DNA of 54,784 bases. It comes from CAZNPL01 sp964574815 (lineage in GTDB: Bacteria > Planctomycetota > Phycisphaerae > UBA1845). The stretch is taken from contig CAZNPL010000044.1 in NCBI GenBank assembly GCA_964574815.1, positions 1 to 54,784 of the forward strand. Direction: 5' to 3'. Positions 1-8,332 of the stretch are shown piece by piece (positions within the stretch are counted from its first letter, which is position 1; each line of letters opens with the position of its first letter). The notes below the pieces were generated by a model that had not been told where the DNA came from, did no database searches, and saw only the letters and a program-made list of their open reading frames with translations. Position numbers and translations under genes: made by a program.

Positions 1-951
1 CTGCACCTTGCAGGTGAACAGGTGGGCAGGAGGGCGGGAGCAACGTGCCGGCGCCCTGGGCGCGTGCTGTATGAAGAAACGGCGATCAATTGGCCACGGC
101 TTGCAGCGGAAGCGGTGGATCAGGGAGCAAGTGCAATCGGACTGTATTGATGTGATTTGTTTTCAAGCATAAGGGATAACGTGCCACCCCTTTCCAGAAT
201 GAGCTGCGACTCTTCCTAACTCAGGTTCGAAAAGGTGTTTACGCGGCGCAGCGCTCGTGCGGCGTGGTGCAGGACGAAGAGTTTTCCAGAAGGTTCTTGC
301 CTTAAGGTCCGCAATGGGTTATCTTGGCGGAGTCGGAGCCTGTTCCGGCGAGCCCGCGTAAGAGCGGGGGTCAGACGGACGCGGAAGGTTGGAGCGTCCG
401 GCGGCGTGGCGAGTTGTCGGCCCTCGCAGTCGGTTCACAGCTCCGTCGCGGCCCCTCGGGGAAGTGAGCGTTGTCGTGGTCGGGAACGCAACAACTCTCG
501 TTTCGCAGCCATTCATGGCGGCGGCCTGCCGAAGAATTTCGTTGTGTGCGCCTGGAGTTTGCGCTATGAGCGATAGGGGGGGGGGCAGGCGGGCGTAACC
601 TCTCAGATTCCCATCATCATTCAAGGACGAAGGGGGGTGAGGCCGGGGTAACGTTCTTGTTGTCACAGACGGCCTCGAGCGCCGAGCGAGCCGGGACGAG
701 CCGCGCGCTGCGGTGCGCCCGGGGGCTCGAGCCAGTCCAGTCATTGACTTTGTCGCGGCATCCAACGGTGCGTCGCGTGAAGCGAGCGCACAAAAAGGGG
801 CCCATCGCGGCCGCACGCCGACAAGCAAACGGCCGCGAGGGCCAATACGGACACCTGTAGTGTAGCGGAGTTTGGCCAACGATTCAATCCTTTCCTCGCA
901 ACAGCCGGACGCGGGAAAGGGCGTGGCCCCTCCGTGTGCAGGAGCGAAGAG
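1..951. other. Gene-free leading stretch
   Basis: No convincing gene is visible here. The open frames on both strands are short, overlap one another and have Arg/Pro/Ser-rich compositions typical of GC-rich non-coding sequence; none carries a recognisable domain or a good ribosome-binding site. The stretch holds one copy of a 27-bp repeat (788-814) that recurs in another gene-free stretch. An AT-richer patch around 140-180 could contain a promoter, but nothing downstream of it looks coding. Confidence 0.5.
788..814 (+). repeat. 27-bp dispersed repeat, copy 1
   Basis: This matches 5739-5765 at 24 of 27 positions; the last 17 bases (798-814, GGGCCCATCGCGGCCGC) are identical. In both places one plus-strand frame reads H-[KE]-[KQ]-GPIAAA, so the similarity also holds at peptide level. 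Both copies lie in gene-free sequence. It could be a fragment of a dispersed element, a relic of a duplicated coding region, or a protein-binding site. Confidence 0.5.
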
Positions 952-2334
952 ATGAAACGAAGCATCTGGATACTGACTTGCAGCGCCTTGCTGCTGGGCG
1001 GCCTAAGCGCCCGGAGCCTTGGCGACCTGAATCCATGTACTTGGACGGGCGCGTCCACGATATGCGACCAGGCGACGCCCGATAATGAATGGAGCGATGT
1101 GGCGAACTGGACCGAGTGCGGCTCTCAGGCACCGGGCACGGACGACGATGTGGCCATCCAGGCGTCGTCCCTGTGCGATCCGTGCGACGACGGGATCTGC
1201 GTAGGAGAATGGTGCGGCGATCCTCCCTGCCCCACGTACTGTTCGGGTGGACCGCACAACGGCGAATCGTGCACCACGAATGAGGACTGCGAAACGGACT
1301 GCGCGGGCATGTACACGATCGTGTCTTACGATTGCAGCGCTGACACGACGTATGGCGACGTCAGCATCACGGCCAACGCCGATTACGGTATGGAGCTGCA
1401 AAAAGACAGCACCGCGGAGATGGTGGTTGACGGCAATCTCAGCCTGACCGGCTACTCCAGCAGCAAGAAGGCCGTCCTGGACGTTCCAACCGATGATCTG
1501 AGCGCGCGGAATGTCTATGCCTGCGGGGACGTGGACATCACGATCTCGACCGGTCGCATCGTGACGGTCATCAATCTCTTGAACGTGGGCTGCGCAGGTA
1601 GAGACACAACCACGACGTTGACCGGGGGAACGCTGGACGTCGATGGGCAGAACCAGACCGTGCGTGTTCAAGGCTACTCCTCCGCGACCACCGACTTCGA
1701 GATGGACGGCGACCGGCTCGAGCTGGACTACCTGGAAGTCCTGGGCGGCGGCGACGCCAACGGACGAGCGACTTTCCACCACAAGGCGAATCGCGTGGTG
1801 TACGGGCTCGATGACGTCCTGATGCGTGGCGATTCGGTGATCGACGTGGATGCCCTGGTGGACTACTCGCTCGACGAGTTGAAGGTCGAGAGCGTCAGCA
1901 CCGGCAGCGACACCGACGCGAAGATCTACATGGATTCCTCGAAGACCCTCACTGCGACGGCGTGCAATGTCGTGGTGACCGGCGACCATTCCTACGACGC
2001 CAAGTTGACCCCGAAGAGCGGCACGCTGAGTTGCGGAACGCTCACACTCACGGGCAACGACGGCACGTATTCGGCTGACGCCGAACTGGTCATTCCTGAG
2101 ACAGGGGGAAGCGTATCTTTAACTAACGTCACCCTGAACGAGCGTGGATATTTGACGGCGAACGTTAACGCCACAATAACCGGAGAACTCACACTGGCGG
2201 CGGACTCCACAACAGGCGCCGAGTTGTGGATACGTGACAACAAGAGCCTGACCGTGGATCAGTTGGTCGTGAAGGCCGGCGTGACCTACACGCCGGACTT
2301 CGGAACGAGCGCAGACCTGAGAACGCAGAACTAG
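952..2334 (+). CDS. Secreted beta-rich protein with ANW-type N-terminal motif
   Basis: Predicted exported protein of 460 residues. The start at 952 follows a GGAG Shine-Dalgarno and opens a clear signal peptide (MKRSIWILTCSALLLGGLSA, cleavage near residue 24). Residues 45-53 read NEWSDVANW, followed by a PGTDDDVAI segment, the pattern that opens many secreted beta-helix proteins. Residues 97-113 carry the Cys motif CSGGPHNGESCTTNEDC, which recurs in Phycisphaerae surface proteins. The rest is Thr/Ser/Asp/Gly-rich with short alternating strands (for example TLTGGTLDVDG), consistent with a right-handed beta-helix. There is no C-terminal anchor, so it is probably released or loosely surface-bound. 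The next gene encodes a relative. Function unknown. Confidence 0.8.
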   Translation: MKRSIWILTCSALLLGGLSARSLGDLNPCTWTGASTICDQATPDNEWSDVANWTECGSQAPGTDDDVAIQASSLCDPCDDGICVGEWCGDPPCPTYCSGGPHNGESCTTNEDCETDCAGMYTIVSYDCSADTTYGDVSITANADYGMELQKDSTAEMVVDGNLSLTGYSSSKKAVLDVPTDDLSARNVYACGDVDITISTGRIVTVINLLNVGCAGRDTTTTLTGGTLDVDGQNQTVRVQGYSSATTDFEMDGDRLELDYLEVLGGGDANGRATFHHKANRVVYGLDDVLMRGDSVIDVDALVDYSLDELKVESVSTGSDTDAKIYMDSSKTLTATACNVVVTGDHSYDAKLTPKSGTLSCGTLTLTGNDGTYSADAELVIPETGGSVSLTNVTLNERGYLTANVNATITGELTLAADSTTGAELWIRDNKSLTVDQLVVKAGVTYTPDFGTSADLRTQN

Positions 2335-2352
2335 TCGATCTTGCGTAAGTAG

Positions 2353-2377
2353 AAAAAACGTACCGAACCTCGGTACG
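2353..2377 (-). terminator. Intrinsic-type terminator on the minus strand
   Basis: CGTACCGA (2359-2366) and TCGGTACG (2370-2377) form a perfect 8-bp stem with a 3-base loop. Six A residues (2353-2358) precede it on the plus strand, so a minus-strand transcript would have the hairpin followed by UUUUUU. It therefore points against both flanking genes, which are on the plus strand. It may stop antisense transcription or be a relic. The structure is seen directly; its activity is inferred. Confidence 0.5.
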
Positions 2378-2536
2378 GAGGCACGAAGTGAAGCGTCTCG
2401 AGGACAACTGTTTGAACAGGACGTTACGCCGTACGAGACCATTAACCTCAGGCGCAACCGATCGAAGGATCAACCCGCCGGAGCTCTGCGCGGGCTGCCA
2501 GCGGTTACGCCGAGATCATCACAGGAGTATTGAGCC

Positions 2537-3442
2537 ATGAGATGTTTTTCGAACACTATCATCCTGCTGATTGCGGGACTGCTGCTGGTCCCAGCGCCGC
2601 AGGAGAGTCAGGCCGATGTATTCGGCAGCGTGCAGTCCGGAAGCTGGAACACGAACACGACTTGGGAGATATGCCAGCTTCCTGGTGACGTGTGCGGGGG
2701 CGGAACCTGCACGCCGTCCCCCATCGGCGAGTGGCCCGGGCAGAGCGACGATGTCACCATCTGCCAAAACGACGTGGTTTACGTGACGAATTCTCAAGCC
2801 GTTGACGACCTCGCGATCGAGGCGGGAGCGGCCGGCGGCAATAACCCCGGCGTGCTGGAGTTGCGGTCGGGCGGCAGTCTGACGACAGGGGTGCTCACCA
2901 TCGGGGGCGGTCTGACGCAGGCCACCGATCCCACGTACGGAGATGGCAAGATCACCTTTACGGGGTCATCGACGTACCCGGGTGAACTTGTCTTTGATGC
3001 CAGCACGACCGCCGCAGGAAAGGTCCTTGTCTCCGGGTCCACCGGGGGCAAGATTACGGTCAACAGCTCCTACACGCTCACGCTTACGGGCGACATCGAG
3101 GTGAACGGCGGCGACTGCACCGTCAACGGCAAGCTGTTGAATAACGGCGACATCGACATCAAGGGCGCCGACACGCTGGAGATCCAGGGCGGCGGGATAC
3201 AGGCCGCATCCTCCGGCAACATTACGATTGATAACGCCAGTGCCGTCTTCAAGCTCAACCAGAGCGCCAGCACGCACGTGACCAATGGCGACGGCAAGGT
3301 GTGGCTGAAGGCCGGCACGATCGACGCCGATGCCGAGTTCATCTTCAACGGTGAGTTCGAAATGCGGAGTGGCGCCCTGGACGCCGCAGGTCTCACCGGG
3401 GAGGAGGAGTTGCGCTTCTGCGATGGTGATTGCCCTTCGTAA
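2537..3442 (+). CDS. Secreted beta-helix-like protein, paralogous N-terminus to the preceding gene
   Basis: 301 residues with a signal peptide (hydrophobic 7-20, likely cleavage after ESQA at 26). A CACAGGAG Shine-Dalgarno sits about 9 nt before the ATG. Residues 34-44 (SGSWNTNTTWE) and 67-75 (PGQSDDVTI) repeat the W..TTW..P..DDV.I layout of the preceding protein, so the two are probably distant paralogues. Residues 90-270 are repetitive, with phrases such as GDIEVNGGDCTVNGKLLNNG, as in beta-helix surface proteins. No dockerin or membrane anchor is visible. A 201-bp gap with a minus-strand terminator separates it from the gene before, so co-transcription is uncertain. Confidence 0.8.
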   Translation: MRCFSNTIILLIAGLLLVPAPQESQADVFGSVQSGSWNTNTTWEICQLPGDVCGGGTCTPSPIGEWPGQSDDVTICQNDVVYVTNSQAVDDLAIEAGAAGGNNPGVLELRSGGSLTTGVLTIGGGLTQATDPTYGDGKITFTGSSTYPGELVFDASTTAAGKVLVSGSTGGKITVNSSYTLTLTGDIEVNGGDCTVNGKLLNNGDIDIKGADTLEIQGGGIQAASSGNITIDNASAVFKLNQSASTHVTNGDGKVWLKAGTIDADAEFIFNGEFEMRSGALDAAGLTGEEELRFCDGDCPS

Positions 3443-3498
3443 GCGGGGCGAAGGATGCAGGATGACCCAGGCGTGAATGGGTCTGCTTTACGTGGTCG

Positions 3499-3526
3499 CA
3501 GCGCCGGGGGCGCGCCCCCGGCGCTG
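3499..3526. repeat. Perfect 28-bp palindrome between secreted-protein genes
   Basis: The sequence is its own exact reverse complement over 28 bases (left arm CAGCGCCGGGGGCG). As RNA it would form a very stable hairpin of about 12 bp, but no T-run follows it, so it is not a classical intrinsic terminator. It lies 57 nt after the upstream stop and 125 nt before the next start. It could attenuate transcription, protect the upstream mRNA 3' end, or act as a protein site. Confidence 0.7.
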
Positions 3527-3650
3527 CCTGACGGATTCGAATGACTGTGCATTTGCCGTAGCGATACTCGGGTCACCCCGCGGTGGCTGCCGCCGAGACG
3601 ATTTGATGGTATTGGGTTGCACTTCTGACAAGTCAGCAAAGGAAGCGATC

Positions 3651-5540
3651 ATGGGCCGCTATAGACTCATGCTGATTGCAGCTTGCGGTTGGTATCTGGC
3701 CGGGGCCTCGTTCACACTGGGGCAAAGCGAACCCTGCCGTTACTTCGAATTGCAGAAGCTGGTCATTTCGGATGGACAGTGGTCCGAGAAACTCGGCGTT
3801 GCCGTCGCTATGGACGGCCAACACATTGCGGGTGGTGCACCGGAACGTGACTTTGCCACGTTCAATGACGGCGCTGTGCATGTGTTCTCCCGGTTGGACA
3901 ACGGGACTCCCGACGATCCGACCGACGACTCGTGGACATTCGAGACGGAACTGAACGGCTGGGACGGGCTCGGCGGCGGTGTCGGCACAAGCGTGGCCCT
4001 CCGGGACCACCGTTTGGTTGCCGGGTCCCCGGCCAGCGGTGATGCGTGCGGAGGGGATCCAGTTTGTACTTCGGGGGCGGCTTACGTCTTCCGCTATAAC
4101 GGGGAAGAGTGGCTCCCCGAGCAAAAGCTGCTTGCCTCGGACATGGCGGCCAGAGCGAGGTTCGGCGGCTCCGTTGCGATTGCCGAAAGATGGATCGCGG
4201 TCGGTGCGCTGCCGAACGGGCGTGACGACCCCGAGACCGGCGCCGCCTATGTGTTCCGTCTGGATGACAACGGCACGCCCAGCTCGACCGATGATAGCTT
4301 GATCGAGCACGCGAAGTTCATCTCGCCGCTGGGAGACCCGCAAGACCACTTCGGCAAAGCGGTGGCCGTCAGCGAGGACCATCTGGTGGTGGCCGCGCCA
4401 TCAGTTCCTTTCCACGTTCTGGTTCAGCCATGGGACCCGGGCAGGGTTTACGTCTACCGCCGCGAAAGCAACGGGACTCCGGCGGATCTCAGCGATGACG
4501 TGTGGCTTCAGCAATCCACGCTGACGGCCGCGGACGGCGACGCGGGCCACAACTTCGGGCAGGCGGTGGCCGTCAGCGGCGACCGGATCATCATCGGTGC
4601 GCCGGAGGACACGAGCGTGGGGCTGCGCGGCGGTTCGGCGTACATCTTTCGGCGCGACGACGGCGGCACTCCGGCCGACGGCGCCGACGATTCCTGGTAC
4701 CAGGAAGCAAAGCTGATCGCTTCCGACGCGGAAGCCTTCGACCAGGCAGGTTTTGTCGTGGGAATTCACGGCGAACGGGCGGTCGTTGGCGCGTATGGAG
4801 ACAGCAACATCCTGGACGTGAACGCGGGGTCGGCGTACGTGTTCCGCTTCGTTGGCGGGCGATGGGTGCAGGACCAGAAGCTGCTCGCCACTGACGGCGG
4901 ATTTGACCATGAGTTCGGCTACTCGGTTGCCACCGACGGCACTTGGGTCGTCACCGGGGCCGACGAGGACGATCAGATGGCCTACGACGCCGGTGCGTTG
5001 TACGTCCATCTCGCCGTGGAGGACTGCAACGCCAACTGCGCGCCCGATGACCAGGACATCGCCAGCGGCGTCAGCGGCGATTGCGACGGAAATGGCGTCC
5101 CGGACGAATGCGAAGACTGCAACAGCAACGGGCTGGCCGACGCCTGCGACATCGCGGCGGGCGCCCCCGACTGCAACGGCAACGGTCTGCCCGACGAGTG
5201 TGACCGGGACTGCAACGGCGACGGCATTCCTGACGACTGCGCCGCGACCTGCACTGACCATTGCGAGTGCAATGACTTCAGCGCCTGCACGCTCGATTAC
5301 TGTGTCGAGGGCGCCTGCTCGCACACGCCCACGGCCTACGGCGACGTGACCGGCAACGGCGTGGCGAACCTGCTCGACATCTTCTGCATGCTGGACCAGG
5401 TGGCCGGCGCCAACGGTGACTCAACGAGGCATCTGTACGACATCAAACCGTGCTTCGGGGACGACGTGGTGAACCTGTCGGACGTATTCGCAGTGCTGGA
5501 CGCCATCGGCGGTTTCGACCTGTGCGGGTGCGGGCCGTGA
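3651..5540 (+). CDS. Secreted FG-GAP beta-propeller protein with calcium repeats and dockerin
   Basis: 629 residues from the ATG at 3651, chosen because AAGGAAGCG precedes it and a signal peptide follows (1-24); longer in-frame starts lack both. Seven repeats of the type FGxxVAxxGxxxxxGAP (for example HNFGQAVAVSGDRIIIGAP) suggest a seven-bladed integrin-alpha-like propeller. Residues about 460-535 hold repeats such as DCNGNGLPDECD, thrombospondin-3-like calcium sites. The last 65 residues form a dockerin type I pair (GDVTGNGVANLLDIFCML and the DDVVNLSDVFAVLDAIGG half). Dockerins in this phylum are common outside cellulosomes, so the partner is unknown. Probably an extracellular scaffold or adhesion protein. 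Confidence 0.88.
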   Translation: MGRYRLMLIAACGWYLAGASFTLGQSEPCRYFELQKLVISDGQWSEKLGVAVAMDGQHIAGGAPERDFATFNDGAVHVFSRLDNGTPDDPTDDSWTFETELNGWDGLGGGVGTSVALRDHRLVAGSPASGDACGGDPVCTSGAAYVFRYNGEEWLPEQKLLASDMAARARFGGSVAIAERWIAVGALPNGRDDPETGAAYVFRLDDNGTPSSTDDSLIEHAKFISPLGDPQDHFGKAVAVSEDHLVVAAPSVPFHVLVQPWDPGRVYVYRRESNGTPADLSDDVWLQQSTLTAADGDAGHNFGQAVAVSGDRIIIGAPEDTSVGLRGGSAYIFRRDDGGTPADGADDSWYQEAKLIASDAEAFDQAGFVVGIHGERAVVGAYGDSNILDVNAGSAYVFRFVGGRWVQDQKLLATDGGFDHEFGYSVATDGTWVVTGADEDDQMAYDAGALYVHLAVEDCNANCAPDDQDIASGVSGDCDGNGVPDECEDCNSNGLADACDIAAGAPDCNGNGLPDECDRDCNGDGIPDDCAATCTDHCECNDFSACTLDYCVEGACSHTPTAYGDVTGNGVANLLDIFCMLDQVAGANGDSTRHLYDIKPCFGDDVVNLSDVFAVLDAIGGFDLCGCGP

Positions 5541-5916
5541 AGAAAAGAAGGCGACAGGAAGAGTTGTTCCGCCACAGGCGGATCAGTTGTCAGAAATAGC
5601 CGTCAACCGTCAGGGCGTCAGCAAGTGGGCGTGAGGATCGGTTGGTAAGATGGGGCGTGGTTCAAGATTGGAGCCTCTTGGGATGTCGAATCGATCGCCC
5701 ACCTCCTGGCTCGCAATCGATGCGGCACGGGAGCCGGTGCACGAACAAGGGCCCATCGCGGCCGCGTGGATACTCGGAAGAGGGGCAGCACTAACGACTA
5801 AATGCGCTCCGATACTATACGGCCCGGCCCGGTCAGGCCCAGCTTCGTCAGCCGTTGGGCGGGCGAGAAGAAGCCCGACCATATCGGTTCGTCCGGCATG
5901 CCGGGCTCGCGCAACT
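5541..5916. other. Intergenic stretch between convergent genes
   Basis: No gene is supported. The stretch lies between the ends of a plus-strand gene and a minus-strand gene, so a terminator is expected. The only candidate is a short CCGCC-ACA-GGCGG hairpin around 5567-5581 with no T-run. It also contains the second copy of the 27-bp repeat. Confidence 0.45.
5739..5765 (+). repeat. 27-bp dispersed repeat, copy 2
   Basis: 24 of 27 bases match 788-814, with an identical 17-base 3' part. The plus-strand frame reads HEQGPIAAA, against HKKGPIAAA in copy 1. Like copy 1 it sits in sequence without a recognisable gene. Confidence 0.5.
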
Positions 5917-6606
5917 TCATGAAGCGCCTCTCGTCAGCGGTCCCGCGTCGCGACTCGTCGTAAAGGCCATTGCGACGAATCCCGCTTCTGAAACGATGCC
6001 ATCGTGCGGCTGCTCCGCGGGGTTGGGGGCATTCGGCGGCGTCAGGAGGCACGAGCATGCCTCCTGAAAACCGAAGCCCGCGCCGGCGGCCAGCGTGATG
6101 ACATCATCAGGCGTATGGAAGGTCGCGGCTGAGTAGATTCGATGACCCTCTGCGGCCTTGCTGGCATAGAGGCGCCCCCACGGGCTGTTCGCAGTAATCA
6201 GACCGACAACCAGCCGGCCCGTGTCATTGAGTACGCGGCGGCACTCGTGCAGCGCCTGGGCCGGTTCGTCCAGAAAACAGAACGTCGTCGTCATCAGCAC
6301 ACCGTCGAAGCTCTGTACCGGATAGGGCAACTTCTCGCCGACGCCATCGGTCGTCCGGACGCCGCGCTGCTCGGCCAACGCCCGCATGGATGCCACGGGG
6401 TCAACGCCCTCGCCGATACGCAGCGCGACGGCGAATCGACCGGTTCCCACGCCGACCTCCAGCCAGCGGCCCATCGTCGGTCCCATCAGCTTGCGCAGAC
6501 ATGCGACTTCCTGGGCGAAGATGATCCGACCGTCGTCGGATTCGAACCACGCGTCGTACTCGGCGGCGGCTGCATCGAACGGATCTGGAGCGGCAGTGGG
6601 CGCCAT
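5917..6606 (-). CDS. SAM-dependent class I methyltransferase
   Basis: 229 residues. The SAM-binding motif I is plain at 49-56 (LEVGVGTG), with the acidic residue of motif II after GEGVD (about 65-69) and a later DGVLMTTTFCFLDEP block (101-115) typical of the Methyltransf_11 family. Such enzymes methylate small molecules; the substrate cannot be read from sequence. Its ATG lies one base after the stop of the sterol-desaturase-like gene, so the two form an operon, and the partner suggests a lipid or isoprenoid substrate (inference). The C-terminus is a weakly conserved Ala/Gly-rich tail. Confidence 0.88.
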   Translation of the reverse strand: MAPTAAPDPFDAAAAEYDAWFESDDGRIIFAQEVACLRKLMGPTMGRWLEVGVGTGRFAVALRIGEGVDPVASMRALAEQRGVRTTDGVGEKLPYPVQSFDGVLMTTTFCFLDEPAQALHECRRVLNDTGRLVVGLITANSPWGRLYASKAAEGHRIYSAATFHTPDDVITLAAGAGFGFQEACSCLLTPPNAPNPAEQPHDGIVSEAGFVAMAFTTSRDAGPLTRGAS

Positions 6607-6607
6607 G

Positions 6608-7531
6608 CTAATGCCTTGAGCGCCTGGCGAGACGGCTCAGCGGATAGAGGAACCGTGCGACAACCCCCCGCGGAAACTCCTCAAGCCCGTCGAAGCCGAG
6701 GCGCCGTGGCTGCTGCTCGGGGGATGCCTCACGGCCCGGCCAGTACGCCGTGCCGAAGAGCCAATCCCACAGGCTCAGGGCGATGCCGAAGTTGACGCCG
6801 TGGGGCCGGTCTGCCGGCCAGTCGCGGTCGTGGTGCCAGACGTGCATCCGCGGCGAATTGACCACGTACCGAAGCGGCCCCCAAGAGATGTTGAGGTTGC
6901 TGTGGCTGAGGTGGCCGATCAGCGTCACGACAACCGCGATCATCAGGATGATCCGCGAATCCACCCCCAGAACCACGAGAGGAAGATACGTGAGCGCCTG
7001 ATAGACCACAATCTCCATCCAGTGGAAGCGGAAGTTCCCGATCCAGTCCAATTCCTCGATCGAGTGGTGGAGCTTGTGAAACTCCCACAGCCAGGGCACG
7101 CGATGGAGCAGATTGTGGATGCCCCACTCAAGAAAGTCCTTAACCAGGAAGAAGCCCAGGAATTGTGCCCATGCCGGATAGGTAGAGAGCAGATCGAGTG
7201 ACTTGGCGCGGTCGACTGCCGGCAGGGCCCACGCAAACAGGAACGCGGCGACATGAGCGACGAGGATGCCCGCGTAGTGGCCATTGAAGAACAACCAGAA
7301 CAGGTCCTGGGCGAACTGCCCGCGGAGCATTTTCTGCCGTTTGCGCCACGGGCGGACGCGCTCCAGCAGGAGGCACACGGCTGAGACGACCAGCAGCCAG
7401 AAGAAGTACCCCCGCGTGTCCCAGATGACCTGCAACATGCCTGATTCTCCAGGTCGGGGCTGGACGTTCGCGAAGCGCCTCAGGAACGACTGGCCTTGCC
7501 CGCCAACCTTGACAGCCGTACGCCGGAGCAT
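6608..7531 (-). CDS. Sterol desaturase / fatty acid hydroxylase family membrane protein
   Basis: 307 residues from the ATG at 7531 (a TTG eight codons earlier is possible but falls inside the proposed operator). Di-iron membrane hydroxylase family: histidine clusters HNLLH (139-143), HKLHH (152-156), HLSH (207-210) and HVWHH (230-234) supply the expected metal ligands, among several hydrophobic segments (about 40-57, 80-105, 122-138, 175-205). Members hydroxylate or desaturate sterols, fatty acids or carotenoids at the membrane. It forms an operon with the downstream methyltransferase and is divergent from the PadR gene across a short shared promoter, so PadR control is likely. No Shine-Dalgarno is visible. 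Confidence 0.88.
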   Translation of the reverse strand: MLRRTAVKVGGQGQSFLRRFANVQPRPGESGMLQVIWDTRGYFFWLLVVSAVCLLLERVRPWRKRQKMLRGQFAQDLFWLFFNGHYAGILVAHVAAFLFAWALPAVDRAKSLDLLSTYPAWAQFLGFFLVKDFLEWGIHNLLHRVPWLWEFHKLHHSIEELDWIGNFRFHWMEIVVYQALTYLPLVVLGVDSRIILMIAVVVTLIGHLSHSNLNISWGPLRYVVNSPRMHVWHHDRDWPADRPHGVNFGIALSLWDWLFGTAYWPGREASPEQQPRRLGFDGLEEFPRGVVARFLYPLSRLARRSRH

Positions 7532-7532
7532 A

Positions 7533-7562
7533 TTATCGAAAGTCGATATTGTCAATCGATAA
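7533..7562. promoter_or_regulatory. PadR-type operator in the divergent promoter
   Basis: TATCGA-AAG-TCGATA (7534-7548) is a perfect 6-bp inverted repeat with a 3-base spacer. A third half-site, TCGATAA (7556-7562), pairs with TTATCGA (7533-7539) to give a wider symmetry. It lies between the desaturase start (7531) and the PadR start (7573), where one repressor could control both directions. The geometry fits PadR winged-helix dimers; binding is inferred. Confidence 0.65.
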
Positions 7563-7572
7563 CCAGCGCGAC

Positions 7573-8037
7573 ATGAACACGATGCCCCCGACCACCGACC
7601 AGGACCTCTATTCAGGACTCATCCGCTTGCACATCCTGCACCATGCCAGCGAGAAGGCGGTGTACGGGCTGTGGATCATCGAGGAACTCGGCCGGCACGG
7701 GTACAAGCTCAGCGCCGGGACGTTGTACCCGCTGCTGCACCGGCTTGAAGAACGCGGGCTGCTGAAGTCCACTTCGGAGCGTGTCGGGCGGCGTTCGCGC
7801 CGGCTGTATGAGATCACGCCGGAAGGCCGCACCGCACTCGAAGCCGCGAAGCAGAAGGTCAAGGAGCTGTTCGGCGAGCTGTTCGAGTTGGAGCTGCACC
7901 AGGTGTTCGGGCATCGTGAGCACGGCAAGCGCCAGCCGCCAGTGGCAGCAAAGCCAGAAAGGCGCAAACGTGAGAAACGAAGGTTGGCTCCAAAGGAATC
8001 CAACCTGTCGAGGCGAGGCAATCGCGCCGGGAGATAG
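7573..8037 (+). CDS. PadR family transcriptional regulator
   Basis: 154 residues from the ATG at 7573; an ATG three codons later is equally possible. The N-terminal winged helix is standard PadR: LIRLHILHHASEKAVYGLWI (16-35), then LSAGTLYPLLHRLEERGLL (46-64) as recognition helix and wing lead-in, and RRLYEITPEGR (76-86). A short helical dimerisation region follows, then a Lys/Arg-rich tail (from about 115) longer than in most family members. It is divergent from the desaturase-methyltransferase pair and upstream of a small membrane protein and a TauE/SafE gene. It likely represses these from the operator at 7533-7562; the inducer is unknown. Confidence 0.9.
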   Translation: MNTMPPTTDQDLYSGLIRLHILHHASEKAVYGLWIIEELGRHGYKLSAGTLYPLLHRLEERGLLKSTSERVGRRSRRLYEITPEGRTALEAAKQKVKELFGELFELELHQVFGHREHGKRQPPVAAKPERRKREKRRLAPKESNLSRRGNRAGR

Positions 8038-8089
8038 GCCTGCGCCCGCTGGTGCGCTCGCCATGCAGAGCGCGCACGGAGGTGAAGCG

Positions 8090-8278
8090 ATGGTCACAAA
8101 TCGAGCTTGTTTCCTCGGAACTGGGCCGCTCACCGCGGTGCTTGCGCTCGCCGCGCTTCTGGGGAGCATCTTTCTGCTCATCGTGGGCGGCGGGTCCTGG
8201 TCACTTGATCGTGTATTGGCAAGAGGGCCAATCAAGCTTTCCGACGAGGGTCAAAGCGGCACTGAGTCCTCGCCGTGA
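8090..8278 (+). CDS. Small single-pass membrane protein
   Basis: 62 residues. The ATG is preceded by GGAGGTGAA at good spacing, the main reason to accept this short gene. Residues 13-34 (PLTAVLALAALLGSIFLLIV) form one membrane segment; the C-terminal half is soluble and ends in an acidic Ser-rich tail. No family recognised. It starts 52 nt after the PadR gene and ends 54 nt before the TauE/SafE gene, so it is probably in the same transcript and may be an accessory subunit of the exporter (inference). Confidence 0.55.
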   Translation: MVTNRACFLGTGPLTAVLALAALLGSIFLLIVGGGSWSLDRVLARGPIKLSDEGQSGTESSP

Positions 8279-8332
8279 TCATTACGGAGTTGACGGTCGT
8301 CGCCTGCGTGAAGGTGCGCGCCAGGAGTTTCC

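Noticed and set aside
319..879. Long minus-strand open frame in the leading stretch
   Set aside because: Arg/Pro-rich, no ribosome site or domain, and several frames on both strands are open at once, as expected for GC-rich non-coding DNA.
3477..3650. Longer start for the FG-GAP protein
   Set aside because: It would bury the signal peptide behind 58 residues and run through the 28-bp palindrome; the ATG at 3651 has a ribosome site.
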